From contig CAMPJV010000049.1 in assembly GCA_946886975.1 (NCBI GenBank), forward strand, positions 1 through 11,959: a stretch of 11,959 nt of DNA, in the 5' to 3' direction. Below, one piece after another: positions 6,055-11,959 of this stretch; position 1 is the stretch's first letter; every line of letters starts with the position of its first letter. A model generated the notes under the pieces. That model was given only the letters and a program-made list of their open reading frames with translations, was not told the origin of the DNA and did not search any database. The position numbers were made by a program, and so were the translations under genes. The DNA is from an uncultured Taibaiella sp. Lineage in GTDB: Bacteria > Bacteroidota > Bacteroidia > Chitinophagales > Chitinophagaceae.

Positions 6055-6767
6055 AAATAGCGCTTGTAGGATACGGTAAAATGGGCCACGCTATCGAGCA
6101 GATTGCCATCCAGCGTGGTCATGAGATCATACTAACTGTCAGTTCCGTCAACCGTTACGATCTGAAGCCTGACATGCTTAAAGACATTGACGTCGCCATA
6201 GAGTTCACCAACCCCGCTGCCGCAAAAGAAAATGTGCTTGCATGCCTCGGCGCCGGCACTCCCGTCATCTGTGGCACCACCGGCTGGAACGAAGGACTGG
6301 AAAGTGCAAGGGAAGCCGCGGCCAAAAACAACACGGCCTTCCTCCATGCTTCCAACTTTAGCGTCGGAGTGAATATATTCTTCGAGGTGAATAAACACCT
6401 TGCTTCAATGATGAATGATCAGCCTGATTATGACATCATCCTTGAAGAGACCCACCACACGCAAAAGAAAGACGCTCCCTCGGGTACAGCAATCACCATA
6501 GCAGAACAGATCATCGAAAAGATCTCAAGGAAATCAGAGTGGACAAAAGCCGAAACAGTAGAGCCTCACACCTTTCCCATCGTCGCCCACCGCATAGAGA
6601 ACGTCCCCGGCACCCACAGTGTAAAATACACCTCCCCCATAGACGATATCGAGATCATCCACACCGCCCACAATCGTGAGGGTTTCGCCCGAGGTGCAGT
6701 CCTCGCCGCCGAATTTATCGTAGGAAAATCGGGCGTATTCACCATGAAGGATGTCCTCGGACTGTAA
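6051..6767 (+). CDS. dapB: 4-hydroxy-tetrahydrodipicolinate reductase
   Basis: A 238-residue cytoplasmic reductase of the lysine/diaminopimelate pathway, reducing the DapA product with NAD(P)H. Residues 1-12 (MKIALVGYGKMG) form the Rossmann nucleotide site; EFTNPAAAKEN and GTTGW (75-79) line the cofactor pocket. The substrate site signature is EETHHTQKKDAPSGTA (132-147): His135 and Lys139 correspond to the catalytic His159 and Lys163 of E. coli DapB. The C-terminal HTAHNREGFARGAVLAAEF is also conserved. The length is shorter than the E. coli enzyme (273) but usual for Bacteroidota DapB. Its ATG overlaps the preceding TGA, so it is probably translated by ribosomes finishing the prenyltransferase. 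No terminator hairpin follows at once; the repeat-rich region downstream may serve that purpose. Confidence 0.97.
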   Translation: MKIALVGYGKMGHAIEQIAIQRGHEIILTVSSVNRYDLKPDMLKDIDVAIEFTNPAAAKENVLACLGAGTPVICGTTGWNEGLESAREAAAKNNTAFLHASNFSVGVNIFFEVNKHLASMMNDQPDYDIILEETHHTQKKDAPSGTAITIAEQIIEKISRKSEWTKAETVEPHTFPIVAHRIENVPGTHSVKYTSPIDDIEIIHTAHNREGFARGAVLAAEFIVGKSGVFTMKDVLGL

Positions 6768-6889
6768 GTCTCCGCTTAGCTACATAATAATTTGAAATAC
6801 GTCCATCTCCCCTTCGCTGGGTCATAACGCATTGGCCGCAACTCTATCGCATCCCCCCCGGATGTCATATTAGGAATAATACCCTTGGG

Positions 6890-6944
6890 TATGCTTTGTC
6901 TATGCTTTCACTATGCTTTCATTATGCTTTCACTATGCCTTTAC
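6890..6944. repeat. Five tandem copies of an 11-nt unit (TATGCTTTCAC type)
   Basis: Consecutive units are TATGCTTTGTC (6890-6900), TATGCTTTCAC (6901-6911), TATGCTTTCAT (6912-6922), TATGCTTTCAC (6923-6933) and TATGCCTTTAC (6934-6944). The first eight positions are nearly constant and the last three vary. Eleven is not a multiple of three, so no simple peptide repeat is encoded, and the spacing is close to one DNA helical turn. Confidence 0.93.
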
Positions 6945-6986
6945 ATAGGAGCATCAACGGAATTACATAGGAGTACCATCGGAGTT
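6943..6986. repeat. Two tandem copies of a 22-nt unit beginning ACATAGGAG
   Basis: 6943-6964 and 6965-6986 are each 22 nt, begin ACATAGGAG and end GGA[A/G]TT, and differ at 4 positions. The unit length is exactly twice the 11-nt period of the flanking arrays, and the block overlaps the end of the first array by two bases. Confidence 0.85.
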
Positions 6987-6989
6987 ACC

Positions 6990-7044
6990 ACCCCATAGCT
7001 ACCCTATCGCCAGCCGATCGCTGCCCTATCGCTACCCTATCGCT
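6990..7044. repeat. Five tandem copies of an 11-nt unit (ACCCTATCGCT type)
   Basis: Units are ACCCCATAGCT (6990-7000), ACCCTATCGCC (7001-7011), AGCCGATCGCT (7012-7022), GCCCTATCGCT (7023-7033) and ACCCTATCGCT (7034-7044). They keep the same 11-nt length as the first array but have a different sequence, with CTATCGC as the core. Confidence 0.88.
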
Positions 7045-7084
7045 CCGAACAACAAATGCCTTCATCCAATCACTCGCGCAGAAG

Positions 7085-7117
7085 CTCCTCCCCTAAGGGG
7101 GAGGGCTGGGGAGGGGC
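7085..7117. repeat. REP-like palindromic element, copy A
   Basis: A 33-nt G/C-rich element starting CTCCTCCCCTAAGGGGGAGG and ending GGGGAGGGGC. It can fold two ways: CCTCCCC (7087-7093) with GGGGAGG (7098-7104) around TAAG, or the longer AGCTCCTCCCC (7083-7093) with GGGGAGGGGCT (7108-7118) including one G-U pair. It aligns without gaps to copy B, 73 nt downstream, with 24 of 33 bases the same. Similar short palindromes are widespread between genes in Bacteroidota genomes; no T tract follows. Confidence 0.8.
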
Positions 7118-7157
7118 TGCAATTCTTCGGGTTAGACTAGGCAATCTCGCGTTCCGT

Positions 7158-7190
7158 CTCCTCCCCTTTGGGGGGAGCCCGGGAGGAGGC
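7158..7190. repeat. REP-like palindromic element, copy B
   Basis: A 33-nt element starting CTCCTCCCCTTTGGGGGGAG and ending GGGAGGAGGC, in the same orientation as copy A. CTCCTCCC (7158-7165) can pair with GGGAGGAG (7181-7188), or the inner CTCCCC (7161-7166) with GGGGAG (7172-7177). Its last base is also the last base of the TAG stop codon of the minus-strand peptidase gene, so that mRNA would end with this hairpin directly after the stop. Confidence 0.8.
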
Positions 7191-9352
7191 TACTTCAGGT
7201 AAGTATCAAAATAGTCCGTAATCTTCTGCATCAGGTGCACCCTGTCCTTGCCTCTCACATTGTGCGGATGACCAGGGTATACAAAGTAGTCCACCTGCAC
7301 TCCGTCACTCACGGCTTGCTTCAGGAACTTTATCGAGTGCTGCCATACCACCACGTCATCAGCCGTCCCGTGTATCAGCATCAGCTTCCCCTTCAGGTTC
7401 TTCACTTTGGTTAGCAGGTTAGCGCCGTCATACCCCGCCTTGTTTGTTTCAGGTGTATCCATATACCTCTCCGTATACATCACCTCATACATGCTCCAGT
7501 CTATCACAGGTCCTCCCGCTACTCCCACTTTGAATACGCCCGGGTGCCTCAGCATAAGAGAGGTCGTCATAAACCCTCCATAGCTCCATCCATGCACGCC
7601 CATTCGGTTCCTGTCCACGTAGTTCAGGGATTTAAGGTAAGCCACCCCCTTCAGCTGATCAGCCATTTCCACAGTCCCCACCTGGCGGAATATCGCCTGC
7701 TCAAACTTCCTGCCCCGGTTCGCGCTTCCTCTCCCATCCATAGTAAATACGATATACCCTCTCTGTGCCATGTATTCATACCACAGGTTCCCGCTCTCAG
7801 GGAAGGTATTCTTCACCAGTTGCACGTGCGGACCATTGTACAGGTACACGATCACCGGGTATTTCCTGTATGGATCAAATCCAGTCGGCAATATCAGTCT
7901 CCCATATAGTGGCGTCCCGTCATCTGCAGTCAGGGTCACGTTCCTCACTTCAGGCCTGTCATATCCCGCCAGTGTATTTGTTGCTTCCTTAAGCACCTTC
8001 ACGTAGTTACCCTGGGTGGCCCGCAGCAGGCTCACCTTCGGCACGGTGGCTGAACTGTACACATCATACAGGTAAGCGCCATCTTCGCTGGCTATCACGG
8101 TATGTACGCCCGGCTCATCATCCAGTCTTCTCATCTTTCCCGTGGTCCATTTCACAGCATAGCTATGCTTCTCCAGAGGCGATTCCTTAGCCGAGGTTAT
8201 GATCACCTCCTGCGCGTCTTCGTTCCATCCCACTATTTCGTTTACATCATAACCACCCTTCGTCAGCTGGCGTATCTGCTCACCGTTTGTGTTGTACAGG
8301 TACAGGTGCTGATATCCATCCTTATTGCTCCACCAGATAAACTGGCTGTTGCTCTTGGGTAAAAACTCCAGCGGATGCTGTGGCTCCACGTACGTACTGC
8401 TTTGCTCTTCAAATAAAGTCCTCACCTTCTTCCCGGTCCTCGCATTATACTTATTAAGCTTCATGTGGTTCTGATCCCTATTAAGGACACCGATATAAAT
8501 GAACTCCTCGTCCGGACTCCACGTCACAGCGGTCAGGTATTGCTCCCTTGGCTCTCCCGTCTCTATGGTCACGGTCTCCCCTGTCTTAGGGTTATACACT
8601 CTCACCGTCACCTCATGCGATGTCCCTCCAGCCATAGGATACTTGATCATGTCTACAGTAGCAGGAGTAACGTCCCATTTCACCACGGGATAGTCCGCTA
8701 CCATCGTCTGGTCCATATGGTAGTAAGCCAGGTAGTTGCCCTTGGGCGAGAAGAATATACCCCCTTCTATCCCGAACTCGTTCCTGTGTACCGATTGCCC
8801 GCTCAGAATGTTCTTATTGGTTTCATTCGTCACTTGCACCACTCGTCCTCCTTTGTCTACCATCCAAAGGTTATTCTCTACGGTATAGGCCACCTTCATG
8901 CTCTTGTCCACCGTCACGTGCTCAGCCTCTTTGGGCAATGTGACCCAGTGGCTCCACCGGAAGCCGTTCCCTGTCAGCACGCCTCGGTCCAGGTCTCTGC
9001 CATTGTTGAACCAGGCATAATCATGATCTATCCACCCGAATATAGGCAGCCCCTTCAGGCTATCTCTACCGAAAAGGCTCTTATTCAGCTTCTGCAATGT
9101 TTCCACCGTATCCGTCGTGCCCTGGGGCACCACAGTCCTCACCAGGTATTCATTCTTTCCCTCTTTCACCACCTGGTAAAAGCTATGCGACCCTGGCTGC
9201 CATGCTGGCTGCTTTATGCTCTGCAAAGCCAGTGTGGTACCGAGCCCGCTCGTTGCTTCAGCCATGGTGAACTTCTTCTTCTGAGCATCAGCTACTCCGC
9301 TAAATAGGATAAAGCCTGCTACTAACAGGCACAGTTTTTTAGTGTATATCAT
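7190..9352 (-). CDS. Secreted dipeptidyl peptidase IV-like serine peptidase (S9B)
   Basis: A 720-residue prolyl-oligopeptidase-clan enzyme, expected to cut X-Pro or X-Ala dipeptides from peptide N termini outside the cytoplasm. Residues 1-23 are a signal peptide (KKLCLLVAGFILFSGVADA, then QKKK). Residues about 50-460 form the DPP-IV beta-propeller domain, including HRNEFGIEGGIFFSPKGNYL, where Glu192 fits the Glu that holds the substrate amino group, and YYHMDQTMVADYP. The C-terminal alpha/beta-hydrolase domain (about 470-720) has Ser590 in GWSYGG, Asp665 in HGTADD and His697 in GHPHNVRG, so the triad is complete. Size fits bacterial DPP-IV (700-740). It has its own TAnnTTTG box 28 nt upstream and is divergent from a secreted hydrolase-like gene. 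Peptide uptake and degradation, with pepT-type enzymes finishing the job, is the likely context. The exact peptide preference within S9B cannot be read from sequence. Confidence 0.95.
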   Translation of the reverse strand: MIYTKKLCLLVAGFILFSGVADAQKKKFTMAEATSGLGTTLALQSIKQPAWQPGSHSFYQVVKEGKNEYLVRTVVPQGTTDTVETLQKLNKSLFGRDSLKGLPIFGWIDHDYAWFNNGRDLDRGVLTGNGFRWSHWVTLPKEAEHVTVDKSMKVAYTVENNLWMVDKGGRVVQVTNETNKNILSGQSVHRNEFGIEGGIFFSPKGNYLAYYHMDQTMVADYPVVKWDVTPATVDMIKYPMAGGTSHEVTVRVYNPKTGETVTIETGEPREQYLTAVTWSPDEEFIYIGVLNRDQNHMKLNKYNARTGKKVRTLFEEQSSTYVEPQHPLEFLPKSNSQFIWWSNKDGYQHLYLYNTNGEQIRQLTKGGYDVNEIVGWNEDAQEVIITSAKESPLEKHSYAVKWTTGKMRRLDDEPGVHTVIASEDGAYLYDVYSSATVPKVSLLRATQGNYVKVLKEATNTLAGYDRPEVRNVTLTADDGTPLYGRLILPTGFDPYRKYPVIVYLYNGPHVQLVKNTFPESGNLWYEYMAQRGYIVFTMDGRGSANRGRKFEQAIFRQVGTVEMADQLKGVAYLKSLNYVDRNRMGVHGWSYGGFMTTSLMLRHPGVFKVGVAGGPVIDWSMYEVMYTERYMDTPETNKAGYDGANLLTKVKNLKGKLMLIHGTADDVVVWQHSIKFLKQAVSDGVQVDYFVYPGHPHNVRGKDRVHLMQKITDYFDTYLK

Positions 9353-9380
9353 TGGAGGACATTAACTTATTAAGTTGTAA

Positions 9381-9388
9381 CAAACTTA
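9381..9388 (-). promoter_or_regulatory. Candidate -7 box (TAAGTTTG) of the DPP-IV-like gene
   Basis: The minus strand reads TAAGTTTG, matching TAnnTTTG, 28 nt before the ATG at 9352. A TTG is present upstream but about 25 nt away, more than the usual 19-21, so the -33 element is doubtful. One base upstream lies a perfect 10-bp palindrome. Confidence 0.45.
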
Positions 9389-9389
9389 G

Positions 9390-9399
9390 CACTTAAGTG
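9390..9399. promoter_or_regulatory. Palindrome CACTTAAGTG, possible operator
   Basis: A perfect 10-bp palindrome between the divergent peptidase and hydrolase genes, one base upstream of the peptidase -7 box and so within its promoter spacer. Position suits a repressor site, but the site is short and no second copy is seen in the window. Confidence 0.25.
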
Positions 9400-9477
9400 T
9401 CTAATATTCCATACAACCAAAAGGGTGAATTCATCGTCTATAGAGCTCAACTTATCTTCCTAATTTTATCTCCCGCT

Positions 9478-10557
9478 ATGATCCGAATCCTCGCTATTAC
9501 ACTCTTCCTGTTTCTGCCATCCCTGTCTCAGGCTCAGTTCGGATACTTCAATACAGAAGAGTTCTGGAACAAACTGGTGCTTCACCAGCCAGGCGAGAAG
9601 ATCAGCATCCCCGCCGGAGATACTGCGCTGATTGTTGCTACTAACCGCATAATGGACACCTCTTCGTTCCGGTTCCTTCCGGAGTTCCGTGATGGCAAGA
9701 CAATAAGGTACTTTGTTGTATATGCCTCAAATGGCAAGTGGCACCTCCACCCTGTCAGTGGGCTAAAACCCGCCGTTCAGGTCTTTAAAGACAATAACCG
9801 CGACTGGGTTGTTTATACAGAGGGCATGGGCAAGTTCTTCACTACCGACGTTGACCGCGGCCTGAACCTCTCCGGCCAGTACGATGTAAATGTCCTCCTG
9901 CTCGACTATCCAAGCATTACTACGCACAGGAAGCGCCTTGGCAACTACTTCTTTGCCAAAAAGAACGCTGCACTCGCCCACCAGGATTTTGTGCTGGTCC
10001 TGGATACCCTCGAAGATTTACAGCAGCAGCAATACATGGGCAATGGCGAGGTGAGCCTCTTCTTCCATAGCATGGGAAATATAGCTATGCGGCAGATAGT
10101 GAAGAACCACAGGCTCTCGGAAATTAACGACAGAGTCTGGGCCACTAACCTCATTCTTAATGCTCCCTGTGTGCCCGCCCGTGGACATAAGAAGTGGGTG
10201 GACCAGATCCGTTTTGCAAGGAACATATACATTCACTACAATCCTGAGGATTATACCCTCGGCGGAGCATACCTGCTGAGCAAAAGGCACCAGCTGGGTA
10301 TGAAGGCCAAAAAGCCGCTCAGTAAGAAACCTGTTTATATCAACTTTAGCACAATTGCCGGAAAGGGCCACAGCAACTTCCTCAACCTGAAAGGCCGGAA
10401 TGAGATCCCCGAAGCCGCCTTCGACCATTACAACCGCATATTCCATGGAAATCCATTGCCCCTTCAGGACACCACTTTGTACAAACCAACCGCGTATAAA
10501 GGAATTGGGTATGATATCCTACCCTCGGAAGGCAGGCGCATAGTTAATCATCCCTAG
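9478..10557 (+). CDS. Secreted alpha/beta-hydrolase-like protein of unknown substrate
   Basis: A 359-residue protein when started at the ATG at 9478. That start gives a clean signal peptide (MIRILAITLFLFLPSLSQA, then QFGYFN); an in-frame GTG at 9397 would add 27 residues in front of it and lies inside the peptidase promoter palindrome, so it is less likely. The fold call rests on the segment GEVSLFFHSMGNIAMRQIV, where Ser198 sits in an H-S-M-G nucleophile elbow, a likely acid in YNPEDYTLGG (Asp258 or its neighbour Glu257), and His298 in AGKGHSNFLN. This order (Ser, acid, His) and the LLLDYPS strand fit alpha/beta hydrolases close to the DUF900-like group. The N-terminal 100 residues are not recognised. 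Substrate unknown; lipase/esterase or peptidase activity is possible. Its stop codon interlocks with that of kdsB on the other strand. Confidence 0.78.
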   Translation: MIRILAITLFLFLPSLSQAQFGYFNTEEFWNKLVLHQPGEKISIPAGDTALIVATNRIMDTSSFRFLPEFRDGKTIRYFVVYASNGKWHLHPVSGLKPAVQVFKDNNRDWVVYTEGMGKFFTTDVDRGLNLSGQYDVNVLLLDYPSITTHRKRLGNYFFAKKNAALAHQDFVLVLDTLEDLQQQQYMGNGEVSLFFHSMGNIAMRQIVKNHRLSEINDRVWATNLILNAPCVPARGHKKWVDQIRFARNIYIHYNPEDYTLGGAYLLSKRHQLGMKAKKPLSKKPVYINFSTIAGKGHSNFLNLKGRNEIPEAAFDHYNRIFHGNPLPLQDTTLYKPTAYKGIGYDILPSEGRRIVNHP

Positions 10558-11291
10558 TGCATTAGTCTGAGTACCTTCTCCACGTCTTCGGGAGTATCTA
10601 TACAGTGACTCTCAAAATCCGTCAGCGCACACCTTATCTTAAATCCGTGCTCCAGCCATCTCAGTTGCTCCAGGCTCTCTGCCTGCTCCAGGGATGACAC
10701 GGATAATTTAGAAACCTTTTCCAGTATGTCCGCCCGGTAAGCATACATCCCTACATGCCGGTAATACTTATGATGCTTATGCCATTCCTTCTCTTCAGCT
10801 CCTTTTATGTATGGAATCACCATCCTGCTGAAGTAAAGCGCCTCCATGTTGCTGTTCAGCACCACTTTCACCTCTCCCTTATCAAAGAGCAGTTCATGGT
10901 CCTTCACGGGAATAATCAGTGTAGCCAGTTCAGTGGTACCATCAGCCAGCACAGCCGCCAGGGTATCTATCTGGCTTGGATCAATGAAAGGCTCATCTCC
11001 CTGAATATTTATGACATACTGAAACCCTCCTCCGATCTTGCCCAGCGCTTCCTTGCATCTGTCCGTCCCACTCGGGTGATCCTCTGCCGTCATTACCACC
11101 TTCCCTCCGAAACCGGCCACATGCTTATGTATCCCTTCGTCGTCAGTAGCTACCACCACCCTATCCAGCGACTTACTCTTTGACGCTTGCTCATACACCC
11201 GCTGTATCATACTCTTCCCCTGTATATCTATCAGCGGCTTACCAGGATACCTTGTAGACGCATACCGCGCAGGAATAATACCAACTATCAT
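10554..11291 (-). CDS. kdsB: 3-deoxy-manno-octulosonate cytidylyltransferase (CMP-Kdo synthetase)
   Basis: A 245-residue cytoplasmic enzyme that joins Kdo to CMP from CTP, making the activated sugar for the LPS inner core. Seen: the N-terminal nucleotide loop IIPARYASTRYPGKPL (residues 5-20, with Arg9, Arg14 and Lys18), VVVATDD (45-51), HPSGTDRC (72-79), INIQGDEPF (94-102, with Asp99 as metal ligand), YFSRMVIPY, HVGMYAYR, ESLEQLRWLEHG and the closing IDTPEDVEKV. Every KdsB hallmark is present and the length matches E. coli KdsB (248). Its ATG overlaps the TGA of the upstream KdsC-like gene (ATGA at 11291-11288), so the pair is translated in tandem. It ends tail-to-tail with the hydrolase gene, sharing CTAG. 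Confidence 0.97.
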   Translation of the reverse strand: MIVGIIPARYASTRYPGKPLIDIQGKSMIQRVYEQASKSKSLDRVVVATDDEGIHKHVAGFGGKVVMTAEDHPSGTDRCKEALGKIGGGFQYVINIQGDEPFIDPSQIDTLAAVLADGTTELATLIIPVKDHELLFDKGEVKVVLNSNMEALYFSRMVIPYIKGAEEKEWHKHHKYYRHVGMYAYRADILEKVSKLSVSSLEQAESLEQLRWLEHGFKIRCALTDFESHCIDTPEDVEKVLRLMH

Positions 11292-11959
11292 ATAACCCTG
11301 TCTTCTGTTATTATGGAGTTCTTAACTGTGTAATACGATGGTTTCGTCTGTTCCCGCAGCCTCAGATAATGCTTATACTTCTCGCTGAAGTTCATTCGCT
11401 CCTCCACTGTTTCTTCATACATGCCATTCAGCCCCATCATCAGCTCTATACTTTCCCTCACCGCGCTGTTCGTCCCGCTCGATGCTGTCAGGTAATCCGC
11501 GTATCCCTTCTTAACCACGTAGGTTAGCAGCAAGGGGTTGCTAGCCCTCGAAACCATGATCCTCACACCGGCCTGTGCGGCAACCGAGAGGTCCAGCACG
11601 TCATCAAACAGGAAGGCTACCTCGTCCGGCTTTATGTTATAGGCCTTGCACAGGTGGGTCAGCGCCTCAGGCTTGTACTTAATGCTGCAATAGACATTAT
11701 GGAAATGCTCTCTGTCTGCAAGCGTAAAAGCGGCTTTGTTTCGCTCACCGGATATGATGCATACAATAGGCAGAAATCCTGTCCGCAGGTAATGGTTGAA
11801 ACGGAGAAGGTTAGTCCCCATAGCATCCACTTCATTAAACGGGCTTGAACCATGTTCATCCTTCTGTCCGTTATTGAATACCCCGTCCCAGTCAAATACG
11901 TATGCTTTTACTTTGGCCAGCTTCTGCTGGATCTCAGCCGGCTTGGTAATGAAGCTGCC
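11288..11959 (-). CDS. KdsC-like HAD phosphatase (5' end beyond window)
   Basis: The reading frame is open to the last base of the window, giving 223 residues without a start codon; the internal GTG and ATG codons near 11830 are not the true start because the first HAD motif lies upstream of them. Motif I is VFDWDGVFNNG (Asp23 and Asp25 of the fragment), motif II is CIISGERN (Ser70), motif III Lys lies in SIKYKPEAL (Lys94 or Lys96), and motif IV is LFDDVLDLS (Asp119, Asp120, Asp123). This is the C0-type HAD fold of KdsC, which removes the 8-phosphate from Kdo-8-phosphate, the step just before KdsB. Coupling to kdsB by ATGA supports that role. About 45 residues after the core (ending YYTVKNSIITEDRVI) exceed classical KdsC (about 170-190 residues), so a different sugar-phosphate substrate is possible. 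Confidence 0.85.
   Translation of the reverse strand, partial: GSFITKPAEIQQKLAKVKAYVFDWDGVFNNGQKDEHGSSPFNEVDAMGTNLLRFNHYLRTGFLPIVCIISGERNKAAFTLADREHFHNVYCSIKYKPEALTHLCKAYNIKPDEVAFLFDDVLDLSVAAQAGVRIMVSRASNPLLLTYVVKKGYADYLTASSGTNSAVRESIELMMGLNGMYEETVEERMNFSEKYKHYLRLREQTKPSYYTVKNSIITEDRVI

Larger units (their letters stand above)
6768..7189. other. Non-coding region between convergent dapB and DPP-IV-like genes
   Basis: This 422-base gap holds no plausible gene. Its first ~120 bases show nothing but a run of eight C (near 6853-6859) and a short inverted repeat ATACCC-TT-GGGTAT (6879-6892). From 6890 to 7044 it is repetitive with a period of 11 nt, and from 7085 to its end it holds two G/C-rich palindromic elements. 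It separates two convergent transcription units, so it must contain the ends of both transcripts, yet no classical hairpin plus T-tract is seen. Confidence 0.75.

Noticed and set aside
6879..6892. Inverted repeat ATACCC-TT-GGGTAT as a terminator of dapB
   Set aside because: The loop is too short for the full stem, only four or five pairs remain, and there is no T tract after it.
6890..7044. CRISPR array
   Set aside because: Units are 11 or 22 nt and directly adjacent, without unique spacers of constant length, and no cas gene is present.
8465..9307. Long open frame on the plus strand (280 codons)
   Set aside because: It lies wholly inside the DPP-IV-like gene on the other strand; its translation is rich in His, Pro, Leu and Arg with no domain, as expected from the complement of a real gene.

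Overview
The window reads as an ordinary chromosomal stretch from a member of the Bacteroidota. The evidence is the set of gene families (Bacteroidota-type DUF1573 lipoprotein-like protein, S9B dipeptidyl peptidase IV with an 'EFG' motif, a GlxA-like AraC regulator, a UbiA-type prenyltransferase, KdsB plus a KdsC-like phosphatase for Kdo of LPS), the near absence of Shine-Dalgarno sequences, and several boxes that match the Bacteroidota sigma factor -7 motif TAnnTTTG just upstream of genes. Family level cannot be fixed from the sequence; Cytophagales or Chitinophagales would fit.

Layout, left to right. The left edge cuts a minus-strand truncated-globin-like gene (only its first 24 codons are present). 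A short plus-strand hypothetical gene (317-532) and a secreted low-complexity Q/R-rich then Gly-rich protein (645-1097) follow, the latter closed by a perfect 12-bp intrinsic terminator. A PhnB-like VOC protein (minus) and a GlxA-type regulator with a DJ-1/PfpI domain (plus) are divergent and share a 127-bp promoter region. A MarC-family membrane protein (minus) converges on the regulator and diverges from a plus-strand run of four genes: peptidase T, a DUF1573 protein, a UbiA-family prenyltransferase starting at GTG, and dapB, the last two overlapping by ATGA.

The only long non-coding stretch, 6768-7189, is the least ordinary part. It carries an array with an 11-nt period (five copies of a TATGCTTTCAC-type unit, two copies of a 22-nt unit, five copies of an ACCCTATCGCT-type unit) followed by two G/C-rich, REP-like 33-nt palindromic elements, the second of which abuts the stop codon of the next gene. 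Beyond it lie a large secreted dipeptidyl peptidase IV-like serine peptidase (minus), a divergent secreted alpha/beta-hydrolase-like protein (plus, start best moved to 9478), and a minus-strand kdsC-like/kdsB pair whose kdsB stop codon interlocks with the hydrolase stop in a shared CTAG. The kdsC-like gene runs off the right edge.

Functionally the genes are mostly housekeeping: peptide breakdown (peptidase T in the cytoplasm, the DPP-IV-like enzyme outside it), lysine/diaminopimelate synthesis (DapB), quinone prenylation (UbiA family) and Kdo activation for LPS (KdsC-like and KdsB). I see no tRNA, rRNA, CRISPR, transposase, phage gene or defence system, and no convincing new multi-gene system. 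The repeat-bearing intergenic region is the best candidate for something undescribed.
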